A program made the translations under genes and the position numbers. Shown piece by piece: positions 11,661 through 22,001 of a DNA stretch of 64,000 nt. Below the pieces are notes generated by a model, which was not told where the DNA came from, searched no databases, and saw only the letters and a list, made by a program, of their open reading frames with translations. This DNA is from Rhabdophis nuchalis (lineage: Eukaryota; Chordata; Lepidosauria; Squamata; Natricidae), in the NCBI GenBank assembly GCA_039707465.1, contig CM077645.1, positions 62,896,850-62,960,849 on the forward strand, written 5' to 3'. Position 1 is the stretch's first letter; each line of letters starts with the position of its first letter.

Positions 11661-11795
11661 CAGGGATGTCCAAACTTGGGAACTTTAAGACTTGTGGACT
11701 TCAACTCCCAGAATTCCCCAGCCAGCATAGCTGGCTGGCGAATTCTGGGAGTTGAAGTCCACAAGTCTTAAAGTTCCCAAGTTTGGACATCCCTG
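11661..11795. mobile_element. Palindromic hAT MITE, 135 bp (subfamily 1)
   Basis: The two halves are almost exact reverse complements around the centre AGCATAGCT, so a single strand can fold into one long hairpin. Ends are CAGGGATGTCC and GGACATCCCTG. A perfect 8-bp duplication GTGTAAAG flanks it (11653-11660, 11796-11803), the hAT signature. The same 135-bp element lies at 49382. Confidence 0.92.
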
Positions 11796-11949
11796 GTGTA
11801 AAGAATATAAAAAAACGTAACTGCAAAATATAGTGTCAAAAAAGGGATGATAAAGAAAAAATGAAAAAGAAGACCAATCCTGATGATGTTTCAGGCATGA
11901 AAAAAGAGGATTAAACAAGTAGCCTGCAGCAAACTGAGTGGAATAAAAA

Positions 11950-12960
11950 AACAAGTATGAAATTATTTTGGATGAAATTGAGGGCAAAGCAATACTGGAA
12001 GGAATATTTTAAAGGTTTGAATGTGAATGACAACACACACGTGTTTGCGTGCACACACACACACACGCACACATACTGAAGTGTACACCTGAGACAAATG
12101 TTATATATATTAAAATCCAAGAGCAAAAAATGATAAAAGGTGAATCACGAATGCTACGAGATGGTTAGCACTGATGCTGGTAAAGACTGAAGAAATTGAA
12201 AATATGAATGTGTTTTGCGTATGGAGTGGCTGTGGTAGAAAGCTGCGATAATTCCAATACTGTTCCCCAAAGAGAAATGATATCAAAGGTATCAACGAAC
12301 AATTGCAAAATCCACAGAGAGATTAGTTTGTTAACTGTATCTGGTAAGTTATTTGATAACCTTTTGATTGAAAGAGTGATAATGGCCAAAACTGGGAATT
12401 TTAGGCTGGACAGAGGATTTCGTCTTTCAGCAGGTCACTAAAGAACATATGAAGACATTCAGAGTCATCTTGATCCGTGTGCAGCAAATAAATTTAATAA
12501 CAAATAATGAAAGTTGGAAATTAATTGTAAATGCGCTGTTTGAGAACAAGCAGATAATAGTGAACACACATTTGCATGCACTTAAAATTGAAGGTTGATT
12601 ATTGAATGTGATAAGAGCAGTATATGAAATAAAGTGCATGAGTCTTAAAGGAAAGCTTAATAAATGTTTCTGCTCTATGCAGAGTATAAGACAAAGGTAT
12701 CTTCCATTGGTTGTTTAATATAGTTATAGATATGAATATGAGAAATGCCCGTGGTTATGCTAAAGACATATGGCTGTGGATTTAAATGTAGATGTTCTTT
12801 GGTATGAAGATGCCATGTCAGGCTGAGAATTTATGTAATGTGCAGCAAGAGTTAGATACCTTGAATATATTATGTAGACTAGTAGCATGAAAAATTAAAA
12901 TATCAAGGATCAAAGTTTGAAAAAGAAGTGGAATTCTACATAAATAAGTTTATATAATTT
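11950..12960 (+). pseudogene. Decayed non-LTR reverse transcriptase
   Basis: Broken frames recall a LINE RT in the right order. KQYWKEYFKGLNV near 11985-12025 resembles the segment upstream of many RT domains. KAAIIPILFPKEK near 12240-12280, then after a frame change HREISLLTVSGKLF near 12310-12355, resemble the 'kaviiPIpKKG...yRgISLLsv.GKl' region. IRQRYLPLVV near 12690-12715 sits where 'vRQGcplSP' belongs. Stops and frameshifts are frequent, so it is an old copy. The clade (RTE-, I- or Jockey-like) cannot be settled by eye. A mariner-type MITE interrupts the region at 13024. Confidence 0.5.
12035..12070. repeat. (CA)n-rich microsatellite
   Basis: Interrupted CA/GCAC run within the decayed LINE region. 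Confidence 0.85.
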
Positions 12961-13023
12961 AACTTCTGAACATTTAAAAAATGTTCAGTAAAGAGGGATA
13001 GTGGTGGAAAAATGTTAAAAGTA

Positions 13024-13421
13024 CAGGTAGTCCTCAACTTACAACCACCATTGAGTCCAACTTTTTGTTGCTAAGTGAGACATTTGTTAAGTGAGGTTTG
13101 CTTCATTTTATGACCTTTCTTGCCACAGTTGTTAAGTGAATCACTGAAGCTGTTAAATTAGTAACACAGTTGTTAAGTGAATCTGGCTTTCCCATTAACT
13201 TTGCTTGTTAGAAGGTCGCAAAAGCTGATCACAACTGCAGTCGATCACATGACCTTGGTATACTGCGATCGTCATAAATATGAGTCAATTGCCAAGCGTC
13301 GGAATTTTGATCAGGGTGCTGCAACAGTCATAAGTGTGAAAAATGGTCATAGGTCACTTTTTCAGTGCCGCTGTAACTTTGAACGCTCACTAAATGAACT
13401 TTTGTTAAGTCAAGAACCACA
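13024..13421. mobile_element. TA-flanked mariner-type MITE
   Basis: Starts CAGGTAGTCCTCAACTTAC after a TA at 13022-13023 and carries the same body as the copy at 9980 (TTAAGTGAATC, GATCACATGACCTTGG, GGTCATAGGTCAC). The right end (GTCAAGAACCACA before TA) is diverged. A 150-codon open frame starting inside it is accidental. Confidence 0.78.
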
Positions 13422-13424
13422 TAT

Positions 13425-13880
13425 TACTGGTAGAAAAGTATTATGTAGTATGTTATCGGATGTAAGTCAAGAAAGTTGGAAGAATCAAAAAAATTGCTCA
13501 TCTTATCCTGTGGAAGTGAGAGTTGGAGATACGAAGAGAAACATAGAAATGGGTTGCAGCAAGAATGGGATATCTAGAAGCACATATAGAAAAAATATGA
13601 ACAAGAAGGGACAATCGCTGAATGATTGAGAATGCAAAAGAAACTGACTACCACAGTCAGAAGAGCAACACACTGAACTGATTTAGTTACACAGAGAGAT
13701 TTAATGAGGCTTAAATCACACAATGAATATTAAAAAAAGAGTGAAAGTTGTGGTAGAAGAAACCTCATAGAGACCTCAGAACAATAAAAAATAGTTGATT
13801 GAAGGACAAAATACGAGGAATGAATCAGTGCATGGACAGGAGGCCTGTATGCATAGCTTGGAAGGGGAAACATGTTATAA
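13425..13880. other. Purine-rich stretch, possibly more of the decayed LINE
   Basis: AT- and purine-rich with short open frames rich in Lys/Arg. It may be the C-terminal part of the LINE whose RT remains are at 11950-12960, split by the MITE at 13024, but no diagnostic motif was found. Confidence 0.3.
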
Positions 13881-13884
13881 ACAT

Positions 13885-14012
13885 GTTATATGTATTGTCA
13901 TGTTTTTAGTAGTTTTTAATTTTACCTGTACATCGCCCTGAGTCCCCTCGGGGGGGGGAGGGCGGTCTAGAAATCCAATAAAATAATAATAATAAATAAT
14001 AATATAAAAAAA
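13885..14012 (+). mobile_element. L2/CR1-group LINE 3' end
   Basis: The hairpin-like GC-rich motif CGCCCTGAGTCCCCTCGGG followed by GAGGGCGG, then AATCCAATAAAATAATAATAA, matches the 3' UTR layout of the LINE copies ending at 3961 and 54076. Only the last about 130 bp are present. Confidence 0.7.
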
Positions 14013-14014
14013 TA

Positions 14015-14266
14015 CAGAGGGACCTCGGTTGCCAACCATAATTCATTCCAGGACTTTGGTCGGCACCCGATTTGGTTGTGACCAGAAGGAAGACAAAACT
14101 GTGCATGCACGCACGCACAAAAAATGGCGCGGGAGGGGAAATTGCCGCAGCTGTGTTTATTCGGCAGCTGAGGATGTGTTCGTGATGTGAATGAAACATG
14201 TAGCAGATTTTTTGGTCGCCATCCGAATTGCTTGTCATATGAGGTTCAGGATCCGAGGTCCCACTG
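14015..14266. mobile_element. TA-flanked MITE, 252 bp
   Basis: Inverted ends CAGAGGGACCTCGG and CCGAGGTCCCACTG, flanked by TA on both sides (14013-14014, 14267-14268), consistent with a Tc1/mariner-type non-autonomous element. The interior has a GC-rich core and a short palindromic AGCTG region near 14138-14170. Confidence 0.78.
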
Positions 14267-14268
14267 TA

Positions 14269-15412
14269 TAGTGATGGGCTTGGTGTAAATTAGTCGTTTC
14301 CTTTCCTATTCCTTTCCTCCTGGCTTGATTTATTTGCTTGCTATTTTTCATTCCTTTTGTGCAGTTTATATAATCCTGCTTGTTCCAAAAGCACCATTAT
14401 GCAAACAGTGTTGTATATTGACTATGCATTGACAGGATCCCAACCCACTTGAGAAATGTTGTTGTCAAGCCAGGTGTACCGTGAAAGACTCTGTTGCTGG
14501 ATTGTGGAATCAAAAGGGAAGCTGATTTAGTGCCCACAAAATTCCAAAATTATACACACACAAAAGAGAGACAACATGTAACAGCCCCTTGCCAATTTAT
14601 AGAGTATCACTCAGTATTCCTTTTTATTACTATAGAAGTCAATTTGCAGCTTGTTTCCTTTTTCCCTCGAACTTGATTAATTACCATCTTAACCTAACTA
14701 CTGTTCCCTTTCTTATAAATGGCCTCTCTCTAAAATGCTGCTCTTGCAAAAAATAAAACAGGAAAAAGCTTCTAGCTCTTTTTTTTAGTACTTCAGCCCT
14801 TCCTAACCTTGCTATTTTTCAAATTTATGGTCTTTTCCAATAGAGCTTGTGTGAATATTATAGCAAATCAAATAAAATAAAGAAGAGGGTAGCTCTTTAA
14901 GTGATACTTCTAGGTCTTGGGGATTTCCCTTCCCCCTCTTCTTGCTAAATATTGCATTTAGGTGTATATGTTAGCATTTGATAACTCAATATGTTGATCA
15001 GATACTACTTCGGAGAAATTGCATTGCTTGCTGATTAATTTCTTCTCCCTCGGTGTACCCCACCCCGTGTCCAATACCATATTAAAAGCATTAATGTAAA
15101 AAGAATCCTCCCCTTGAGCAACATTTTGAGAATATAATAACCAAGTAGCAAATACCATAAGCTTTTCTCAAAGCTGCCATTCATTTCAATGGGACATTTG
15201 CTCAAGACAGAATAGTGGGAGCACAGGGCTAAATTGTTGGTAATGGTTTTTTTTAAAATGCATACTAGTCAAATAAAACAGGATTTATGCTAGCTCTTCC
15301 TCATGTAGTATGGTCTTTAGAAAGTGCAAATCTAGTGCAAGCAAAATCATGCCAAGCTATAAATGCAACATGAACAGAGATGCAAAATCACTAAGTCCAA
15401 GATATTTCCTTA
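14269..15412. other. AT-rich stretch, no gene recognised
   Basis: No clear repeat ends or coding regions. Confidence 0.4.
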
Positions 15413-15592
<180 letters not shown>

Positions 15593-15599
15593 GCAGTAT

Positions 15600-16598
15600 A
15601 TAAATTAGATAGATATAGTTTGATAGATTGATAGATTGATAAATAGACAGACAGATAATATTGTACTCACTACTGATTGGTTCAAGGCAGGTAAAGCTTC
15701 AAACATGATGGATGGACTATTATCATAAAACTCCAGAGAATACAAAGTCTCTACATGACATAAATTTGTGACAAAATATTCGTGTTGCTGGAGCTTTACT
15801 GATTACTACTAATGCTTATTTTAAAAAGAATCAAAACATGAATTTGTCTCATGCTACAGAAATGACGGAGACTAAGAACTGCCAACTTATATTAAGTTTT
15901 CTTTCTTTCTTACTAGGTTCATCATTCTTCCCAGTGCAATGCTGTGATACATATTATACTGCCTCGATTTCTTGGGTTAACTTTTTAGAAGCTAATTTGG
16001 TAATATTCCCTTCTAATATTCCTCTCATATTCTTTTTCTAACATGCAAACCTCAGCTCCTCTTTTGAAAAGTAGGTCTTATATTTATTGAAACATAACCA
16101 TCACCCACCAAAGAAAACTGAAATATGGAATGTTTAGATCTCACCATTCTTCCAAAGAACTCATGCATTGGTTTGTTGACCTATATACAATATCCTGTAG
16201 GGGGAAAAGGTTAAGCAGAAAGAGACTGACCCAAAAATAGATGGTGTCGAAAGCACAACTCAATAGTTCTAGCTCTACTTTACAACAACAGAGAAGAACA
16301 AGAAGAAACCCATGGGTTACTTTTTCTTTGTTTAATAGGATTTGATGGCTTAAGACTGCGAGGCAAAACAATAATATGTCACCTTCAGGTTGAGTAAAGT
16401 GCAATGTGTGCGAAAGGGTCTTTTGCAACCCCTCCCGCCAAAAAACCCCTCCTTAAAGGTCCAGGAAACCAGCAACAAAATAATCCAAGTATTCCGTATG
16501 GCCATTTTGATAGAACAAATTCTGGCATCACAAAAGATGGAAATGGGTAGAGTGTCACAGATAATTTTTTGTGTGTGTACTTATCTCACATTTACTTA
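15600..16598. other. AT-rich stretch, no gene recognised
   Basis: Some decayed TAGA-type repeats occur at the start (15605-15660). Otherwise there is nothing identifiable. Confidence 0.4.
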
Positions 16599-17100
16599 CC
16601 GTATTTTTTGGACTATAAGACAATTGGCATATAAGACGCATCATGATTTTGAAGAGGTAATTTTTTTAAAAAGCTGTTGCTTAAGCCTCACAAACTCTCT
16701 GCATGCCTTGTTTTTTTGCAAAAAAAAAAATGAGCATGCAGAGCTTTGGTAGGCTTGTAGAGTGCTCATGGGGGCTAGAAGGGCCAACAAATGAGCAAAA
16801 CATGGGCTGTTTTTTGCACACACAAAAGAGCACGCAGAGGCATTGGGAAGCTAGTAGAGTGCTCCTGGTGGCTGGGGGGAGTAGAAATGAGCAAAGATGG
16901 CCCATTTTCTGCTAATTTTTGCCTTCCACAGCCCTCAGGAGCACTTTGCAAGCCTCCCAAACCCTCTGCATGTCCATTTTTGCAAAGGGAGCAGGGTTTC
17001 GATAGGCCAAAAAAATGCTGTATTCAGTGTATAAGATGCACCCAGATTTTCACCCTCTTTTTGGGGGGAAAGGGTGCATCTTATAGTCCGAAAAATATGG
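16599..17100. mobile_element. TA-flanked mariner-type MITE, 502 bp
   Basis: Inverted ends CCGTATTTTTTGGACTATAA and TTATAGTCCGAAAAATATGG with TA at both flanks (16597-16598, 17101-17102). Inside, a unit of roughly 110 bp (TGAGCATGCAGAG...AGAGTGCTC, then AAGAGCACGCAGAGGC...) is repeated in tandem. A further partial copy appears in inverse orientation near 16921-16990. No transposase is present. Confidence 0.85.
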
Positions 17101-17102
17101 TA

Positions 17103-19043
17103 ATCACTAGGTTTTTTTTCTTTGTAACCTTCCATATACTTCAGCCATTAAACTACAGGATAAATTGTATCTTTTTTTAAAAATAAAATGCTGCTTTCCA
17201 TATATTTTCCAAAGAACATTAAATTGTGAGCATACTTCTAGTGAACAAGCTCAAGGAGCTGCAGGTTTTATTCATTAGAAGGAATTCTTGGTTAATTTCG
17301 TTAGTTTTGTTTACAACAAATCCCGGTTATTGTTAATTTAAAATTATACTTATTTGCTATAAACACATCATTAAGATAATCTTTTTCAATTTTCAGTCCC
17401 AGGTCTGTATAACCTGGCAATTGTTATCTAGTAGACCAACAGACCAGAAAGCTACGCAAAACAGTTTTTGTAGGCTATTCAATTCCTGGATTTTTATAAT
17501 ACATTTTGGCTTAGATCCAACAAAGCAGAAGGGTATGGGATGCCACATTCTTGCACAATCTAGCAGATGGTGCGGAATGCTGGAAGTGATCTGTAGATCA
17601 ATGACTCAGTCATCAGTAGCATCTGTGCCATGATTTGTTGTGATTATTACAGTATATTTTTCCCATACTGAACTAGGACGGTTTAGTCTTCATTCTTGTG
17701 TATCTTCGGGAAGTCGTTTGTTTTTTAAACACAATAAAAATGAATTAATGATTCTAAATATGCAGGATTACACTATTAAACATAAAATACTGGAAAATAA
17801 TCAATGGTTTGCAAGTCATCTGATCACTGCAAGATGATTAATATTGCTGTCTCAGCAACTGCAATCGTTACCTTGTTAATTAACCTCTTCGACCTTTTGA
17901 CCTTTCAACTTTTGTTACACATTAGTTTTTCAAAGTTTTGTAGCTATTTGTATTTGATTAGGTTAAAAAAACCAAATGAAAAGTATTTTTCCAGTTTATT
18001 AAAATAACCCTTGAGTCTTACAAATTAGAAAGTATTGTACATGTTTTTAGAAGAAACGGTATTTATTATAAATCAGATCTAGGACACATATTCTGAATGG
18101 TGGCTTTGTTCCCACCTCATTTTTATTTTGGCAGCTTACTGTTCGTTAATAGCTCTGGCTACCAGGAAGCTGGCTTTTCAAAATTTCTCTCTCACCCTAA
18201 TTATAATTACAATGTATAAATCACACAATGATCAATTATACAAATTTTAGGTTCATGCATTATTTAATCTAGCATTTGAATCCACCCAACAGGAGCCCAG
18301 GAAATTCCAGTCTCTTTCTCTTTGTATGCAAACAATCCCTTTGTGAACCAAGTATAAAAATGCAAAATACCAAATGTCTCCTGAATTATGAAAATATTTA
18401 AGGGAAGTGACATCATCAAAACTGAATATGGCTCTATTCCTATTCCTGCCGTATTTAGTAAGTATAGGGTTGTAATTCTGCCACTATAACTGGTTTACTC
18501 AGTAAATTCTGCAGTACTGATAATAAACTAATCTCAAAAGAAGAGTAAGCTACACATTCAGTTTTGTTATATATTTGCTATAAATTTAGTCCCATATTTC
18601 AAGTATTAAGAAATGCACACATATGTTAAAATACTATGAACACAGACTTGTAAAATATTCATTCACAATGCATACAGTAAAATGCATAAAATGCCAACAA
18701 AAGAGAATGTTTCAAAAACTAATCAGAACTCAGTAGGAATTCAAGGGGGCCATCAATATTAGTGTGATGTATTGGCACTGGAAAAGAGCACCACTGAAAA
18801 ATATAAAGGATTTTTTATACAAATCAGCCTTCCTGAACTTGACTTCCATCAAGTTTGTTTAAATTCCATAATCCTTAGTTTGGATTATGCAACATTAGTT
18901 TGGTCAGATCAATGTGTGAGAAATTGAAATCCAATATATCTGGACTTAGATTATTTGGTTGGAAAGAATGAATAAGATTATGGGCAAGAAGTTACATCAT
19001 TAGGGATCTGATCCACGTTACGAACTATAAATTATATGAACAA
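17103..19043. other. AT-rich stretch, no gene recognised
   Basis: About 1.9 kb with no recognised gene, SINE or transposon end. It is compositionally uniform. Confidence 0.4.
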
Positions 19044-19051
19044 CTCTAGGG

Positions 19052-19234
19052 CAGGGGTCCCCAACCTTTTTTGCACCAGGGACCGGTTTCATTTTAAAGA
19101 AAATTCTGCGGACCGGCTGAGTGGCTCAGCAGTCATGTGACTGGGTGGGCGTGGCCAACTTGGAAAATGTGAAACTCACTTAACAATGATCTTGGTTAGC
19201 AACCAAACTTTTGGCCTCAACTGTAGTCATAAGT

Positions 19235-19293
<59 letters not shown>

Positions 19294-20211
19294 CTTTCTC
19301 TTTCTTTGTCTCTGTCTCTCTTTCTTTCTCTCGCTATTTCTTTCTTTCTCTTTCTCTCTCTTTCCCTTTCTCTATTTCTTTCTCTTTCTTTCTTTTTCTC
19401 TTTCCCTCTTTCTCTTTCTTTTTCCTTCTCTTTCTGTATCTTTTTCTGTCTCTTTCTTTCCTTTCTGTCTCTTTCTCTCTGTCTGTCTTTCTCTCTCTCC
19501 CACTTTCTTTTTCTTTTTTCTCTTTCTTTCTCTCTGTCTCTCTCCTTCATCCGCCCATCTCTGTCACTCTGTGTGTATGTGCGTGTGTCTGTCTGTCTTG
19601 CATTCACTCAATCACTCATTCTGTGTCTCTGTCTATCTTTCTCTCCCTCTCTCCCTCTCTCTGTCTCTCTATGTGTGTCTGTCGTCGTCATCGTCCCCCC
19701 CCCCCAGCCTCCTCAGCCCGCCTGCTGCGCTTGGTCGCTCGTTCGCTCGTTCAGGCTCCGTGGCTGGGTAGGAGCCGGGCTGGAGAGGAGGAGGAGGGAG
19801 GAGGGGGCAGCCCATTGGGCAGAGCTTGCGGGAGAACGCAGGAGGATGGTGGGGGCTCTTCCTCCACCCTCGTCGACGGAGAGACTCCTGTGCGCCGCCA
19901 GAGCAACCCTCCCTACAGCCGCCAGTTCCCTCCCCCGCCCGCGGAGCCTCCGCAGCCCCTGGAAGAAAATGAGTGGCCGGCATGCCAGCAGGGGAGGGAA
20001 TCGGTGGCCGGTCCGGCGGCGCCCAGGAGTCCCTCCATCGACGAGGGAGGAGGAAGAGCCACACTCCAACGACGCGAACAGCCGCACCTGCATTCTGCTC
20101 TGCTCAGGGGGCTGCCCCCTCCTCCCTCCTCCTCCTCTCCAGCCCTGCAGCCCGGCTCCCATCCAGCCACGGACCGGCACCGGTCCGCGGCCCGGGGGTT
20201 GGGGACCCCTG
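19052..20211. mobile_element. Composite non-autonomous hAT element B (1.16 kb)
   Basis: Begins CAGGGGTCCCCAACC and ends GGTTGGGGACCCCTG, flanked by a perfect 8-bp duplication CTCTAGGG (19044-19051, 20212-20219). Its first 180 bases are nearly identical to element A at 5294. It has the same mariner-derived segment (19171-19231), the same CTTT tract (19233-19530) and a similar CpG-rich right third with GAGGAGGAGG blocks. No transposase frame is present. Confidence 0.9.
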
Positions 20212-20267
20212 CTCTAGGGTATTCTTTCCTTCTGTCTCTGGCCATGTTTTATTACGTTTGGACTAGT

Positions 20268-20300
20268 GTATGTGTGTGTGTGTATGTATACATACATACA

Positions 20301-20335
<35 letters not shown>
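20268..20335. repeat. (TG)n / (CATA)n microsatellite
   Basis: A short TGTG block passes into about 50 bases of CATA repeats, ending at the start of the Penelope-like inverted repeat. Confidence 0.92.
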
Positions 20336-20423
20336 GTTTTCGTAGATTTTCACGGGTGTAGGTATGCTGGCATAGCTGGCTTCGGGGATTTTCCCGTGTA
20401 TATAGCATGGAGATGTTATTGCA

Positions 20424-20456
20424 ACGTTTCGACAAGATCTCACTTGTCATCATCAG
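20424..20456 (-). ncRNA. Hammerhead-like motif, family 1, copy 1
   Basis: On the minus strand: CTGATGA, one extra T, stem GACAAG, loop TGAGAT, stem CTTGTC, then GAAAC and GTT. The GTT could be the NUH cleavage triplet behind a minimal ACGT stem III. The unpaired T after CTGATGA departs from the canonical core, so activity is uncertain. Confidence 0.4.
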
Positions 20457-20478
20457 GCAGTCACAGACAGAAGCCTGC

Positions 20479-20512
20479 CTGATGATGACAAGTGAGATCT
20501 TGTCGAAACGTT
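20479..20512 (+). ncRNA. Hammerhead-like motif, family 1, copy 2
   Basis: Plus-strand mirror of the motif at 20424-20456, identical in core and stem: CTGATGA 20479-20485, stem II 20487-20492 with 20499-20504, GAAA 20505-20508. Both copies lie in one near-perfect palindrome. Confidence 0.4.
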
Positions 20513-20627
20513 GCAATAACATCTCCATGCTATATACACGGGAAAATCCCCGAAGCCAGCTATGCCAGCATATATATGTTAGTTTTTATGTGCTGATCAA
20601 TAAATTTATTTAAATTTGAGAGACCTA

Positions 20628-20658
20628 GATCTATTTCGAGCTTATTAGCTCTCATCAG
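20628..20658 (-). ncRNA. Hammerhead-like motif, family 2, copy 1
   Basis: On the minus strand: CTGATGA (20652-20658), stem II GAGCT / AGCTC with loop AATA, GAAA (20634-20637), then TAGATC. This fits a canonical core: A15.1-U and U-A pairs form a two-base-pair stem III with AG loop, and ATC is a legal NUH cleavage site. A short stem I (GGCC with GGTC) can form across an internal loop. Confidence 0.6.
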
Positions 20659-20961
20659 TTGGCCACACTCTACTGGGATTCGAACTGGGGCTGCAATGCA
20701 TCCAAGGCAGAAGCCTAGCAATTCAGCCTAATTGGTTCTACCCATTTCATCAGCTAAGACAGGAGTATTTAGTATAGATAATTGTTTTCACAACTTCCTG
20801 TAAGGGCCCCATTAAGGGAGGAGACATACTGTTTCCCTCTCTGCCTTTCGGCTCATCACCAGAGACCATCTAGACAGAGATGGCTGAATTAGGCTGAATT
20901 GCTAGGCTTCTGCCTTGGATGCATTGCAGCCCCGGTTCGAATCCCAGTGGAGTGTAGCCAA

Positions 20962-20992
20962 CTGATGAGAGCTAATAAGCTCGAAATAGATC
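20962..20992 (+). ncRNA. Hammerhead-like motif, family 2, copy 2
   Basis: Plus-strand copy: CTGATGA 20962-20968, GAGCT 20969-20973, loop AATA, AGCTC 20978-20982, GAAA 20983-20986, TAGATC to 20992. The core is identical to the copy at 20628, while flanking bases differ slightly (GTAGCCAA here, GTGGCCAA there). Stem I is weaker here. Confidence 0.6.
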
Positions 20993-21185
20993 TATCTTGG
21001 TCTCTCAAATTTAAATAAATTTATTGATCAGCACATAAAAACTAACACACATATCTAAAAAAATTACACAACGTAACTAAACATGGTTCTCTGTCTAGAT
21101 GGTTTCTGGTGATGAGCCGAAAGGCAGAGAGGGAAACAGTATGTCTCCTCCCTTAATGGGGCCCTTACAGGAAGTTGTGAAAACA

Positions 21186-21187
<2 letters not shown>

Positions 21188-21258
<71 letters not shown>

Positions 21259-21260
21259 AT
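21188..21260. repeat. (TATC)n microsatellite
   Basis: About 70 bases of pure TATC units at the end of Penelope-like block B, where the other copy reads only AACAATTATCTAT. Confidence 0.95.
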
Positions 21261-21332
21261 TGATTAGCTCATAAAACTAACACACACACACATATATATA
21301 TACACACATATGCGCATATGTATATGTATAAG

Positions 21333-22001
21333 TGTTGTGGCCCAGCCGGCTCCAGATGAGCTGCTGATGGACTCTTCTAGCGAAGAGCCCTATGAGTCTG
21401 CTTTGGAGGAGGATGGAGGCCTGGAGGAGGGCTCAGCGTCAGAGCAGGACTCAGAGAGGCTAGTTGGCCACCAGGAGATGCCTGGGTCATGGAGCAGTGG
21501 GGAGGTTCAAAGGCAGTTTGTCCATGATGCCAGAGCGCGCAGGGCTGAGAGGCGGAGGCAACAATTACATCAGAGGCAGGCTCGCAGACAATGATTAAGA
21601 GCCAGGTGGTTGCTGAGTGGCTCCTCCCAAGAGAGCTTATAGGTGAGATGTTGGGAGGGGACATTTGCAGGAAGTATTCCAGAAAACCTGAGCCTTCTAG
21701 TCGTGTTTGGGATTACGTGGGCTCTTAGCCAAAGTATTCGCTTATCTCGTAATTAAGCAGTGGCAAGCAGCCAAGCCTGTGTGTTGTGTGATTCAGCCCG
21801 TGGGACAGAACATATATGTATATGTATATGATAATGCCAGATTTGTTGGGTATGAGAAATGTAGAAGAAAGAGGTATAGCAAAAGTATCTTTGTATATAG
21901 CTGGGGAAAGTAACGTTTGTTTGAAATCTTGGACAACTGTTAAAAGGAAGGAAATAAACTTTATGGGTGCTTAACTATCTGCCTTTCCAAATAGCCTAAC
22001 A
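21333..22001 (+). mobile_element. LTR-like sequence 1
   Basis: Starts TGTTGTGGCCCAGC and appears to end at CCTAACA, with AATAAA at 21953-21958 near the 3' end and a short open frame in the 5' half. Start, end and layout match the solo LTR at 22937-23568 read on its minus strand. No matching 5-bp duplication was found (ATAAG before, AAAAC after), so the right boundary is uncertain. Gypsy-type or ERV cannot be decided without internal sequence. Confidence 0.6.
21340..21594 (+). other. Acidic open frame inside LTR-like sequence 1
   Basis: The frame runs open from before the LTR start to the TGA at 21592-21594. Its 5' part is Glu/Asp/Ser-rich (EEDGGLEEGSASEQDSERL) and its end is Arg/Gln-rich (RARRAERRRQQLHQRQARRQ). 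The minus-strand frame in the LTR at 22937 has the same acidic-then-basic plan and stops at the same relative place. Either GA-rich U3 sequence produces this by chance or the LTR overlaps the end of a coding region. No function is assigned. Confidence 0.35.

Larger units (their letters stand above)
20365..20575. mobile_element. Inverted pair of Penelope-like ends (family 1)
   Basis: Two arms of about 96 bases (20365-20459 and 20475-20572) are exact reverse complements separated by about 15 bases. Each arm carries CTGATGAT, a GACAAG/CTTGTC stem and GAAACGTT, the layout of a hammerhead ribozyme core. Published work describes hammerhead motifs in Penelope-like retroelements, which is why I assign these to that class. 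There is no RT or GIY-YIG coding sequence nearby, so only terminal sequence is present. Confidence 0.55.
20575..21190. mobile_element. Inverted Penelope-like terminal complex (family 2)
   Basis: Four blocks: A (20575-20725), B' (20765-20880), A' (20885-21050), B (21085-21190). A and A' are inverted copies of each other, as are B' and B. Block A holds a CTGATGA/GAAA core and a GGGATTCGAAC motif; block B holds GGTGATGAGCCGAAAGGCAG. At 55221-55465 the same blocks occur as B'-A, so A-B' here fits a head-to-tail junction of two copies, with the second pair inverted. No coding region is present. Confidence 0.6.

Noticed and set aside
13177..13629. 150-codon frame on the plus strand
   Set aside because: It begins inside a mariner-type MITE and shows no known domain; the MITE's inverted-repeat body explains its first half.
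19186..20345. Open frames of 186-343 codons over hAT element B
   Set aside because: Same cause: CTTT tract plus a CpG-rich part with few stops. No transposase motif (hAT DDE or zinc-finger BED) is present in any frame.
20575..21190. CRISPR-like or tandem direct repeats
   Set aside because: Repeats here are inverted, not regularly spaced, and there are no unique spacers of constant length; the sequence is eukaryotic.
21085..21190. Hammerhead core in Penelope-like block B (GGTGATGAGCCGAAAGGC)
   Set aside because: It resembles TGATGA plus a GCC/GGC hairpin, but GAAA is the loop and not the post-stem core, so it does not fit a hammerhead.
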